The notes under the pieces are model-generated. The model was given only the letters and a program-made list of their open reading frames with translations. It did not search any database and had not been told where the DNA came from. Source: Odontesthes bonariensis (lineage: Eukaryota > Chordata > Actinopteri > Atheriniformes > Atherinopsidae). From it: 64,000 nucleotides of DNA. A program made the translations under genes and the position numbers. Position 1 is the first letter of the stretch. Every line of letters begins with the position of its first letter. Below, in pieces: positions 48,567-60,025 of this stretch. The stretch is taken from the NCBI RefSeq assembly GCF_027942865.1, contig NC_134506.1:16080436-16144435 (forward strand), read 5' to 3'.

Positions 48567-49959
48567 GGTCACGGCAGTCTTTTTGGCGGATTCAAAAAGG
48601 AGCTGCCCTACTCTGGTCGTGGAACACTGGATATACGCCGATGAGTTACTGAACTCCACGCAGAAAGTGGTCAGGCAACCAACCTCACCCAATCCTCCCC
48701 CAACTGTCAGCTGTGCCGTCCCGACGAGTCCCACTCCTGTCTGCGCCGTCAAGCCAGCTCCATAACTTCCGGTTTATAAGTAAAACGATGTCAAGGAGGG
48801 AAAGTGTGATGTTTAAATATATCTAGTCAGCCAAGCCGTGTATATCATTTGTTCAAAGTTTAGAATACCAGTCTGAATTTTCGTAATAAATGCACAAATC
48901 CCACAAAGTCTAAGAAATAAAGTAAAAAAAAAAAAGGCCCTGAAGGGGAAAAAAAGAGAAGAAGAAGAAGAAACAAGACAAGACAGGAACTTGATTGGTC
49001 AAATTAAAATTATGTTAAATTTATGATAATCAATAAAGAATTACATATATAATTTGTGATACACCATATTTTGATGAGATAAACATTTTCAAGGTACATC
49101 ACTCAAAGTTTAAATTTGGCAATACTAAAAAGAAAAAAAAATAACAAAAAAAAAAACAACAACATAAAACCCCTTTCTGGGTCCGATTAGAAATTATTTA
49201 AGATTGTTAAAAATCTAATATCAAATTATAAATCAAAATATTGAGCAGAAAATAGCTATTAAGTGAAAATTGTTTATAAAAAGCATATATTTATCAGTGT
49301 TGACGGTGAAAATCGGTTGCTCCTGAAAATATGTGAACTCGAACAAGAGTCAAGTAAGTTTTTTTATTATTAAGTCTAATACGGTCGTAATGATCACAAA
49401 GGCTGGTCAGCTGTGTCAAACAGAGTTCGATTCTGAACGCATTTCATGGCATGGTGTCACATCTGTATTATGTTATAAAACGACAGGCTGTTACACTTTA
49501 ACGTTGAAGGGGAAGTAGCTAAACTTCCGGTTTAGACCTTCACACACCCCCGCATTTCTTCGTTGCATTGACGCTTTCTTCTACTTCACTGTTCTGTTGA
49601 CTCATTCCGTGAACAAATACACACGTTTTTCATCTACAAATCCTCAAATGATCTAGGAGCAGATCCTTTCTGCTTTCCGCTAAACGCACAGAAACTGTTA
49701 TGGCTTTATGTCTCACAGAGAGCACAGCTGATGTTTTGAATGTGCATGAATGAATAATTCACGCACATCCCGATGTCAGATAATGCTGCTGACTGCCAGT
49801 AGCTGCACTATACTGATACCTTTAAATAGGAAGTCTAATGGTACTGAGTGTTTCTTATAGAGATCAGTAAAACAGGTGATTCTTCTAATATTACACAAAT
49901 AAAAATGGTTTTCCCAAAAAATATCTTTGTGCTATTGTCAGTAACCAAGGCCATGACAT

Positions 49960-50275
49960 TATTTTTTCATGATATGTGAAACTGTGGAACGACCTCCCGT
50001 TTCACATTAGACAGGCCCCTTCACTGCCCATTTTTAAAACCCGCCTTAAGACCCATTTTTATTCCCTGGCTTTTAACCCAGCATGAGACTTTGTTTCTTG
50101 TATTGTTTTATTGTTTTTATTATTTTAATATTGTTGTTGTTTATTGTTGTTTTTACATTGTTCTTGTGTTTTAAGCCTTGTTTTATTTTGTGTTGTACAG
50201 CACTTTGTTTCAGCTACGGCTGTGTTAAAAGGCCATATAATAAAGTTGATGATGATGATGATACGACACAACAAA
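49960..50275 (+). mobile_element. LINE 3'-end fragment
   Basis: The C-terminal ORF2 motif VKLWNDLPF-like (aaactgtggaacgacctccc) and RLKTHFYSLAF-like codons are followed by a T-rich 3' UTR. The end is ggccatataataaagttgat with GAT repeats, as in fish Rex1-like or L2-like elements. Confidence 0.7.
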
Positions 50276-50281
50276 GAGGAT

Positions 50282-51714
50282 AATACTTAAGAAAAATGGA
50301 TATACACTTACAGCCATTTTTACTCTAAAAGTTCTTGAAGAATGACACACTTTGCTTCATGTCGTGTTTTATTGAGGCCAGCAAAAACTGAACGTAGCCG
50401 GCCCACGTGTGGTTTTATTTGAGCCTGTTTTTGGCTGTTCCTCAACACACTTCTGCTATTTTATTTGTCCTTCTGCTACTCTTTCAAGTTAGAGGCTTCT
50501 AATTGACAGGAACACGGTAATCCATCAGACTCCGATTCAGAATGATAGAGGGTCCTCTGTGAAAGCTAAACTTGACTCATCCGAACGTCCACATTTTGTA
50601 CACCAGAAACACAAATGTCTTGGAGTGCTCACGGTGGCACAACTGTATCATTAGAAGTTACACTTTCCGCTTAAATAGCTGTGGTTCAAGACATAATCTG
50701 AGCATCGCACTTAACGTCAACATGGCAACATCAACTGCTATGTGGAAATCACAGGTGACTGATGTTTGGCAATCAACAATGTCCCTGATCCTTCTATTTA
50801 CACAAGCTTTGATAGGTTCAGTTGAAACTTCTTAGCAGCTGACAAGAGACGAGGAATATTTCAGTAAACCTAAGTCATTTTAAAAGTTAAAATACAAACA
50901 AGTATTTTACTTCCTCTTTACCTTTTGGATGAAGGTGATAAATCCTAAAGGTGTTGCCATCATTTTACAGAATATTTGTGTATAGTATGCCCTATAGATG
51001 CATTTGAGTATTTTTTGGGATTCTTTGACCTCACTTATTTTGTAGAGAGATTTGTTTTCAATTTAAAGTGGTCATTCTGAGAAATTCTGCCGTCACTTAA
51101 GACTGAAAAAGAAGAAGTCAGTTGAGACACTAAAATTAAAGATCTTTTTTTGTTTTACTCTTCTGTTGTCCTCTACCTTAGAGAGCAGGAGTCTTGTCAT
51201 TAAACTGGCACCGTTCAGTCCAATTTGAATTTATCTAAATGCAAAAATAAAATAAAAAAAAATCTGTGCAAAATGCATCCTTTAATTTGTAAAAGCAGAA
51301 AAAAAAGAAAAAAAATCCACTCATCACTCATGCCAAACACATTTTCAATTAGTTTCCAACCCACAAAAACCTTCAATATAATATCTTCATTATACGGCAT
51401 GTATACATGGGAAAACAAGATCTAAATACAAATGTAATACTGACAACATTTCTGTACCACATGTGCAGATCCTACAGATCCTGAATTCTGAATTAAATGT
51501 ACAAACATACACAACAAACACCACTGTTATCAATATTTCATCATCCACCTGTTTCCTATTTATGGAAATTACTATTACATTTGACCCTGACAAGTGAACC
51601 AAGATTCTTCTTCTGTTCGGTTTAATGAGACCTTTACTGTCCAAATTATTCTGCAAAGGACTGTTTACAAGTTGAACTGGATAACTCTTCACGCTTCTGA
51701 ACTTAAACAAGTAC
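50282..51714 (+). repeat. Dispersed repeat, copy B (main part)
   Basis: Inverted relative to copy A at the window start and longer than it. The block 51225-51714 matches 1-490 closely. Homology continues after an inserted retroposon at 52320. A diverged part (about 50590-50790) recurs at 59080-59330. No coding role is recognised. Confidence 0.7.
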
Positions 51715-51753
51715 CTATGTGGGACCGTCTATGTATGTATTGCATGTTCATGC

Positions 51754-51797
<44 letters not shown>

Positions 51798-52303
51798 TCA
51801 TTAGCCCAGCAGTAGCATGCTCGCTAAGCAGTTGTTGTGTTGTCCTGTGGTTTAAGGTAATCTGTATCCACAGTTGTATTATATGTGATTGCTGCTGCTT
51901 GTGCTTTTTTGTTTGTTTGTTTGTGTGTTTGTTCTCTGCTTGTCAGTTTACAGGTGCTCCTGGTGGCTCTAAGGCTGGGTATCCCACAAAAGCCGTGGAT
52001 TGTCTTCAGTTTTGTTTCTACAGGTGTAGCAGCTGGTTGTCTGATTTTTCATTGTTTTCTATGTTTGTCTCTTCGTATTTCTGTTCCTTTTTTTTCTTTC
52101 TTCACTCTCCCTCTCTCTCTGTCCCCCGGTCCGGTTCGGCATTATCACACTATCACATCGTGTTAAGTATTGTAACAAAAATAAAAAAATAAGGAGTTGA
52201 TGGGCATCATAGAAAATGTGTTTGGCATAAACGGTATTCAGATTACAAATCTGCTGCCATAATGCTGGACAGGACAAGGGGTAAAAAAAAAAAAAGAAAA
52301 AAA
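51715..52303 (+). mobile_element. Non-LTR retroposon insertion of unknown family
   Basis: The 589-base insert is flanked by a perfect 16-bp direct repeat GAACTTAAACAAGTAC (51699-51714, 52304-52319) and ends in an A-rich tail (52283-52303). Copy A of the host repeat has the same site uninterrupted at 4-19. A CA microsatellite is near its 5' end (about 51755-51795). It has no tRNA-like promoter that I can see and no large ORF. Confidence 0.85.
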
Positions 52304-52609
52304 GAACTTAAACAAGTACTTTGAGTATTTCTTTTTAAACTGGTTTAAAGCTCTCTAGTATCCCTTCTTCATAATTTCTATTCATGCGAACTTTATTAGT
52401 TCAAGCATAGATTTAAATGTAGGCTTTTCAGTGTCAAGTTCAACATAAAAAAAAGAACTTACACTTTTTTTTAATCTCATTTAGATGTTTAGAAAAGATC
52501 AAAACAACAACAACTGGAATCCTTCAAACACGTCACCATCTCCGCACTGTCCTGAGGAGTCAGCATCACAGCTTTACAGTGTCACAGGCCATTCGTACCT
52601 GCTGGTGCA

Positions 52610-53165
52610 ATGGTGAGTAAAAGTAAAGCAAGTACTGACGTGCCAGTGAGTGTAGTTTAGGTGTGTTAGAGTGTTAGAGGCGTTTGGAGAGGAGGTGTTC
52701 CATGAGGAGATGAGTCTTCAAGAGATTCTTGAAGGTAGAGAGAGAAGGCCACCCCTGCTCTGATAGCACCTGGTAGCTCGTTCCAACATCGTGGAACCAC
52801 AAATGACAACAGTAGTTTGTGACAACCTTGTGTGTAGAGATGGGAGTACCACACAGTGCTTCTGAGAGGAAAGGAGTGGTCATGAGGAAGCATAAGCCTG
52901 TATGACTGAGTTCATGGTTGCAGGCACCCCAGTCACTCAGTAGGTAAACAGTGAGCTGAATATGATTCGGGAAGAAATGAGTAGTCGGTGGAGTTCAATA
53001 AGTAATGGAGTGATATTATTCCTTTTTGGCTGATTAAACAACAGACGTGCTGCTGTGCTCTGGACCATGTGTGGGAGTGTCACTGTGCAGGCAGGGAGAC
53101 TCCTAAAAGAGCATTGCAGTAATGTATAATCTTGGGTATTTATACCATCTGCTACAAGCAAAGAA
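52610..53165 (-). mobile_element. L2-like LINE relic
   Basis: Minus-strand fragments of the ORF2 C-terminus are visible: VQSTAARLLFNQPKRNNITP with LIELHRLLISSRI, and further on WFHDVGTSYQVL and RCWNELPGAIR in shifted frames. The copy is frameshifted and truncated. Confidence 0.7.
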
Positions 53166-55900
53166 GAAAATCTACAGTGGCATTACTTCTCAGTGAAAAG
53201 TGATCATTACCATGACAGGAATTTAAATATTTAACGTGAACGAGTGTTTACAGTAAATTTGTTTATAGACACATCTTTATCAAACACACACCTGCAAGCT
53301 TCTAAAACTTAAAACAGCCATCTTTTCCTGTGAAAGCACATCCACCCTGAGTGAATGAACACATCTTTTGACATCCAGGAAAAAGTGATGAGGCATTATT
53401 GCAGCATCTAGCCTGGCCTGTTTGGGAGAAAGTCTTTTCTGCTTTGTATCAGCTGTAAACACGGGGAATCATTATCATTCATTTTCATTTTCCCTTTTAG
53501 CTGTGCGTTTCCATCAAGTTATAAGGGCAAGACTTTGAATATAGCTGCTAAATTCTCCACCACATTCAGCAGATAAATGCAAGACATGATCCCAAATAGC
53601 AGTTCAGGAGGTAGCCCGCACTTAGTTACTGAGGGTAACAGCACAGTTTTGTTGTGATCACTGGATTCATCAGTATCACCACAGGATCTGTTACAACCTG
53701 GCTGCAACAAAAGAGGAGAGTGAGCACAGAGTTTGGAAATATTTCTCAAAGTTAAATCTAGTCAAGCTGTAAGAACAAGAGTAATGATCCCCTGCAACCT
53801 CACCATGCAGATACTGTAGCCTCCCTTGCTGAGGAATGTTCCCATATGAATAAAATGACCTGGCAATATTTAAGTGGCTGTGGGAATAAGAGTTGATTTA
53901 ATTTTCTAAATGTTAATGAAATAAGCTTCAGTACTTCCTCTAGTATCTCCTTTAGCATTAGATACACTGACCATCCTTAATGAATGGAAAGGAAATCCCT
54001 TGGGTCTTCAGAGTCCTGCTAATTTGTATCCAAGTTGATGAATTTGAGCAACCAGCAACAGGACATTGTTCTTTTTTGTCTTGACAATTTAGTTTTTCAA
54101 TGTTTAAGTTAAATCATTTTCACTTGCTCATACACTTTTAAATAGCCTGCAGGCATTAACATGTTAAGAGGGCACAGAGTGAAGTATCTTTTCACTTTCT
54201 GCCCATTCTTGGTACAGTTGTAGTTTCACCAGAGGAAACCAACATCACAACATAGAGCAAGTGTGGTCGAATTCTCTGTTCAGAAAGCTTTTATCAAGGA
54301 AAAGAGTTAGAAAGGATAGACACTTGTTTAGTTTTACTATTCAACTCAAATCATGTTCTGACTTTGAGCCTTCAGACCTAAAAGACAAAGAGGACAAGCA
54401 TGTGCAGAAGCTACAGACCAATAAGTCAACCACTAAATCCAGCACTCAAATCACCAAATGAAGCAACAGACAGCCTGGCAAAGTGATATGACTCACCACA
54501 CACTTCAATATCTAACTTTACCTCAGACAAGACAAAAAAAACCCCAGACCATTTCAAAACACAGAGCTGCTACACAGAACAGACACCAGTAACCTTTAAC
54601 TGACACAAAAATGACAACAAACAGTATTAGTCATGCAAAATTGCAAAACAAATGGTCGATTACACAATGGCACCATTCCACAACAAGTTTTAGTGAATCA
54701 AACACACAACTAACTAACCACAAACTGCCAGAAAGCCCAAAACACCGGGATCACAACTAGTGTTACTCATTATGGCACAAACAGTGTTACTGATTTTACT
54801 CAGTAACATTTACAAGTAAAAATTCACCATCTGTGAGCCGGCTCCTCCAAATCACTAAAGATCACATCACATCACAGAAAAATAAAGTACCTCCACCTCA
54901 TCATCATAACCTGTAAATACTGATGTAGATGCCATGCACAGAGAGCATGTCTGCACAGATGGAGCACTAACACCAAATGCCAGCTCACACACAGCTCCTT
55001 GACAGAAAGCATGACCATCAGTTGCAAACAATATCCAAAGAGCTGCAAGTTCAGCTCCACTACAAGGGCTTACTAAAAGCCCCACACAAGCTGAAAATTC
55101 AAACAACACAAGTCAGAAAAATCTTGCTCTCAACATGGTATTTCAGGCGTGAGGTGGCTTTAAACACTTAGCTTGAAAGCAGGCAGCAGACCAGAGATAC
55201 AGCCCACCACTGAACTCTAAACTTATCCCCACTAACATATGATCACAAAAACAAAGCAAAACAACAAACAAGTGCTTTGATGGAAGGGCCGCACAGCCAC
55301 CCAACTGAAACACTCTGCAGACAGTTTTCTCAGTCAGCGAACACTTGAATTTCAACGTTTACCAACTACAAAAAGATTGTGTACAGACATCCAAAGGTTC
55401 AGCCATTTAAGAGAATTATCACACTTAAGTCCTTTCACAATCCAAAGTCTCTTCAACTACCACTGCAAGGACAGTGGAGATGCGAAGGGGTGGAACGAAT
55501 CCCTTTCACATGAGAGTAGTCATGTGATCAGTTGTGAATACAGAAACATTGTTTACAACAGCTTTAACCTTTAAACCCATACTTGATTTTTTTCAAAGCT
55601 TCATTTAATTGTCTTTGACCTAAAGGAAACACTCCTGGTTTGAGTGCTCTGGCTTCCTATTCCAATGTGCTGCCGACCCAACCAGTGTGTTTGTTTTTTT
55701 TTTATTGTTGAATGATACATCACGTAAGTGCAATTTTCCAAACCCTAAAAATTTAAATCGACTCATACATCTCACCTCTATGTGGAACCACTCATATCAT
55801 CCAACAGAATAAGGTGATAAATGCAGATTTTCAGTTTTCATGGCAAAAAAATGAAAACACATAAACATCCAATTGTACAAAGTCAGCTGAAGTTACACCT
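53166..55900. other. Unrecognised non-coding DNA
   Basis: No CTLD exon, RNA gene or defined transposon is seen. The small open frames on both strands look accidental. This is where the remaining exons of the PLA2R1-like gene would be expected. Confidence 0.45.
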
Positions 55901-55914
55901 TTTGAGCACCTTAC

Positions 55915-57418
55915 CTTTATGCCTGCAGTGCTCTCTTGACTCTTCAAAAGTCAGTTTCTCCACCACAGGCTCAAAGTTGTAGCAGCCATGCGCAAACTTC
56001 ACCCAGGTGGAGGGACACGCCGTCTCATATGAGACACATGGTTTACTGCCTGTGAGAGACAGTGGGAGAATGCAGAAACTGCTGTTTGTGTTTCAGACAT
56101 TTAGAAATAGGAAGAAAACAACTGACAAAACACAGTGATGAGTGATCAGATTTTCATGCTTCACTGAGGTGGCACTGACTTGGCGGGGGGATGTGACACA
56201 GGGCTCCTGGTAGCATAGTTTCACAGTCAGCTCTCCGCCAGCCTCCGCTCACATCCATGTACACGCACTCTCCAGTCACAAAGTCGTCATCGTCGTCTGC
56301 TGGGTCCCAGTGTGTGTACACTGTGTCACTGCCATCTGACCACTGATAATTGATGCCACTCTGTAAAAATTCACTGTCACTAATTTATCTGTCGAAAAGC
56401 TAAGATGTTCTAGCTGTAGAAATGGCTGCTGAGTGGCAAGAATCAGCAGTCAATCAGCCAGAATGAAAAGTAACAAATATTCCTTAATTGAGGAGGTGCG
56501 TGTTTCTGAGGCTTATCCAGCCACTGATTTACATGAAGTGACATAAATTCAACTGTTCTATAATACAACAATCTAATTACATGAAAAGAAACAGTGCTAG
56601 TTATTTGTGAGCAGGGAAGTTCGATGGTGACTTGACGGGGAAATAATAACTGTAAAAACAGGAGAAAAGCAGAGTATCTGATTCATGGGAATACCCCCTC
56701 TCTCACTTCCTGTGTTCATTTCTCTCTTTTACCAAAAATATGACACAGGGGCTGAACAATACATGAATGCCAGTGTTAAACCCTTACAGTTTACTGGGAA
56801 AACACGTCTGTGAATAAAACATCTCTACTGGGTTAAAGGTCCAGGAAAAAAACCCTAAGAACCACAAGAAAAAACACATTATCTGGTTAGATGTCTGTTT
56901 TTCTGTCATACTTTTCTTTGTAATTCAGACCTGTGGGTAACAGACTTTCTTACTCAGATTTAGTTCAAACTCTAAGCTTTTTGTGTGCACACATTACTCA
57001 AACACAATTAAAAAGCTGTAAATGTTCCTGTCTTTAGAGATCAGTAATAATGAGTAAGTCTGATGTTGTACAACTGAACAATCCGGTAGCTCTTTTCTCA
57101 CAGATATACTAGAAAAAAAACCATGCACACAATGTCCCACTGTAAAGATATACAGAACAAATATTTATAAAAGAATACATACGTCTTGACTATACAGTCC
57201 AATCCAGTGTGGGGCTGCCAATCTATTGACGAGGACAGTAAGGAAAGCCTGGTGGTAGGCATCTGTAACGCTCACTAGGTCAGCATCACTCTCTATGCAC
57301 AAATGCATCGCGTTGTACCAGCTCATGTTGCCAGATACAACCTTGTAGCTGCGGCTCCTGTACTCAATATTGTCGGGGAGCGGGTGGTGATATGAGTGGG
57401 TGGGGGGCTTGGAAGTGT
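55915..57418 (-). CDS. PLA2R1-like mannose-receptor-family gene, partial (three exons)
   Basis: Exons 57183-57418, 56180-56360 and 55915-56049 join in phase. They encode one C-type lectin-like domain (MSWYNAMHLCIESDADLVSV, APHWIGLYSQD, YQWSDGSDTVYTHWDP, GALCHIPPP) and the start of the next (CPSTWVKFAHGCYNF, FEESREHC). The exon structure equals LY75 exons 25-27. Residues such as HQAFLTVLVNRL followed by HWIGL resemble the penultimate domain of PLA2R1, and the position beside LY75 on the same strand agrees with vertebrate synteny. The last exon ends in a donor with one leftover base, so at least the rest of the final lectin domain, the membrane span and the tail should follow below 55915. None is visible before the LY75 start at 48.57 kb. 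Upstream exons would be beyond 57.4 kb and were not found in the window. MRC1 or MRC2 ancestry is a less likely alternative. Confidence 0.8.
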
Positions 57419-58452
57419 CTGCAAGAAGAGAGAGAAAAATGAGGAGCGTTGAGAGAAGGTAGCATACTGAAACAACGCATCAGAAGGACTATTTCAAGAT
57501 GTTAATGTTTGGAAGAAAGGAAACTAAATGGAGGATTTATTTAAGGAAAAGTTTGGCACTTTTTGGCCTGAGATTTGGAAAAGTTATCTGAATACCGGTT
57601 TGTCTGAGTCATTCCTGAGAGGTTGCCAAAACACAAGTCAAAACTCCAGGACTCCAAGAAATAGTCTCCAACTTATCTGGTTTGTTTGTGAGCTTCCGAT
57701 ATGTTGATTGGCTAATTACTGTTACCAGGGGAGCAGTGGAGAGATCTAGGTCAACTGTTTCCAGTCCAGAGTCGAACACAACAAATAGGTTCAAGAAAGA
57801 AAGCACACAAAAAGATTGTTTAAGATTTTTAAATTGAAATATCCAACCAAAAATAATCCTTGTAATTTACATACACACACACATAGGAAACATCTAGGAA
57901 TACATCAGAACATGGCAACCAGTGGTGAACCGCTAAGTGAGTTTATAAGGATGCTGAAACCCAGAGGAGGCAAGGAGGTTTAGGAGGAACCATCATTGAA
58001 ATTAAGCCTCTTCACTGCATGTACCATCGAAGAAGTGTTTTTTAAGAAGAATTCCTATCAGTGGCTGGAAAAGGCTGGTCTAAAAGCCAGTGCAGAGGCA
58101 CTAATCATGCCAGCTTAAGAACAGGCTCTGAGCACAAGGGCAATAGAGGCCGGGATCCAACACACCGGACAGGACTCCAGGTGAGACCTCTGAGACAGTC
58201 CAGCACACAGCAGGCAGGTACTGCATTTGTGGGGAGCCATAATCAAAGACAGATATTCAGAATAGTGTAAAACCACGTGTATCAAGTGAGTTGTCACGCT
58301 GACAGTGTAAATACACTTCGAGATATTGGAAGCAACATTATACCGCTGAGGATATTAAATCAGTGGTTTTGCTCAAAGAACGTTGTCTGAATTTGTTTTT
58401 CAGGCTGCAGTCTATCTATCTATCTATCTATCTATGTATATATATGTACACA

Positions 58453-58510
<58 letters not shown>

Positions 58511-59079
58511 CATAGTCTGTTTGCAGACGTGAAAAAGTCTTGCTGCTTAAAAGATTAGATGACTTCAGATCAATAAATTAGAGTTCAACTTTCAGTGCAA
58601 ACACATATAACTCATAATAAAACAAGTAAAAACAATGAAAGCTAAAGCAGATGTTTGATTATCAGAGCCTGTGGAATAAATCATTAAAACATTTTTAATC
58701 CAGCAAGTAGTCGCACACATTGGGATGTAGAAAAGTGGTTTGAATCTAGTTTTAAAAAACTTATCAAAATTTAAAGTTCAGAGCTTCAGAATAACTGAAA
58801 TTCAACAGAGTGGGGGAAGCTGAACATTTCTGAAGAAACGCTTTTCTTTGCTGCAGAGCCCACGGTTTTACTCTACATCCATCTTAGAAAAGTTGTTTTC
58901 TCTCTAAGAACTTAACTCTAAGCCAACAGAATTACACTCTTTGTTGTAGAATCCTCTGAAAAAAAGGAAACTGTCTAATTGCCCCACAGACTTCAGTACA
59001 CAATGAGAGCAGAAGTTCCACAGAAAACCAAGAGCTTTTAACTCCTCTGTACTTTCACATATTTACAAGTTTTTGTTTT
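57419..59079. other. Intron or intergenic DNA upstream of the PLA2R1-like exons
   Basis: No exon recognised apart from simple repeats listed separately. Confidence 0.4.
58408..58503 (+). repeat. (TCTA)n and (TA)n microsatellites
   Basis: About six tcta/ctat units at 58410-58434 are followed by about 22 TA units at 58458-58502. Confidence 0.92.
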
Positions 59080-59330
59080 TTTATTATACTAGAAACACAA
59101 ATGTCTAAGTGGAGTAAAGGCTTTTTTTCTGAATAGCAGCAGTTTGACAGAAAGTTTTATTGAATCTTTGTCAAATCTATTGCGTCTGCGTCAGGCACAT
59201 TGTTGCACATAACATCACCATGGCAACCTCAACTGCCTCTGGGGACTCACAGGTGATGGACATTCAGTAATCAGCAGCATCAATCGTCTCTGTCGTATTT
59301 ACTCTACTCACAGGAGTCTTGAACAAACAA
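59080..59330 (+). repeat. Diverged copy of part of the A/B dispersed repeat
   Basis: The segments agaaacacaaatgtct and catggcaacctcaactgc correspond to 50605-50620 and 50720-50738 of copy B in the same order and spacing. The copy is more diverged and truncated. Confidence 0.6.
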
Positions 59331-59819
59331 CAACTATCAGATAATCAAAAATAACAAGTGAGCTGTTGACTTCACAGCTGCCTGCATGCTTTCACTGACA
59401 CTAATGCGATAAATAAAGAAAACACATCCGATGAGTCAGCTGTTTCTCCTGAGGTCAAAGTATTTAGAGTAGAGAAATTACATCCACAAGATAGAATAGT
59501 CTCTGTTGGGATTATTTCTCCCCAAATAATTTAAGCTGTCTACAATAAAACCTGTGGATTATCTCGACTGGCCTTGTTTCTGGAAAAAAAGATGTTGATT
59601 TTGCAGCACTGTGAGCAAGACTAATTAAGTTACATTCATTCCTGTGATGGTTAAATTCAGAGAGAGTCTAAACTGAACATTCAAATGGTTAGATCCCGTT
59701 ATTTATAAGTGCACACTTGTGCTGACTAGTTCTTTGTCAGCACGTTTACCAACAGACATTTCATAATGTCCCCTCTTATGGACGGCGTCCAAGGAATAAG
59801 ACCTCCATTGCTTTTTGGC

Positions 59820-60025
59820 ACTAAGCTGCAAGATTAGAAATAAAAGAGCACGGAAAGAGGCTTGAATTTTGAAAACCTATTCTTTTCACAGATAAGACCA
59901 AGATAAATTTGTTTGGATCGGTTGGAGTCCCACATGTTCGGCGTGAACCTGGTCAAGACTGCCAGGTCGACCACGTAGTGATGGTGAAGGACGGAGGCGG
60001 TGGCGACACCCTGCAACCTGTGTGT
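59820..60025 (+). mobile_element. Tc1-like transposase fragment
   Basis: The + strand reads DKTKINLFGSVGVPHVRREP from about 59892, a decayed version of the Tc1 catalytic segment that follows the first Asp. A VKDGGGG motif continues it to about 60000. The rest of the element was not found. Confidence 0.65.

Noticed and set aside
51594-52192. Frames containing long His-Thr repeats
   Set aside because: They are translations of the CA microsatellite inside the retroposon insertion, not a gene.
53519-53749. Minus-strand open frame with an acceptor-like start, considered as a missing PLA2R1-like exon
   Set aside because: It has no lectin-like motif (no WIGL-type core or matching cysteine spacing) and no partner exon in phase.
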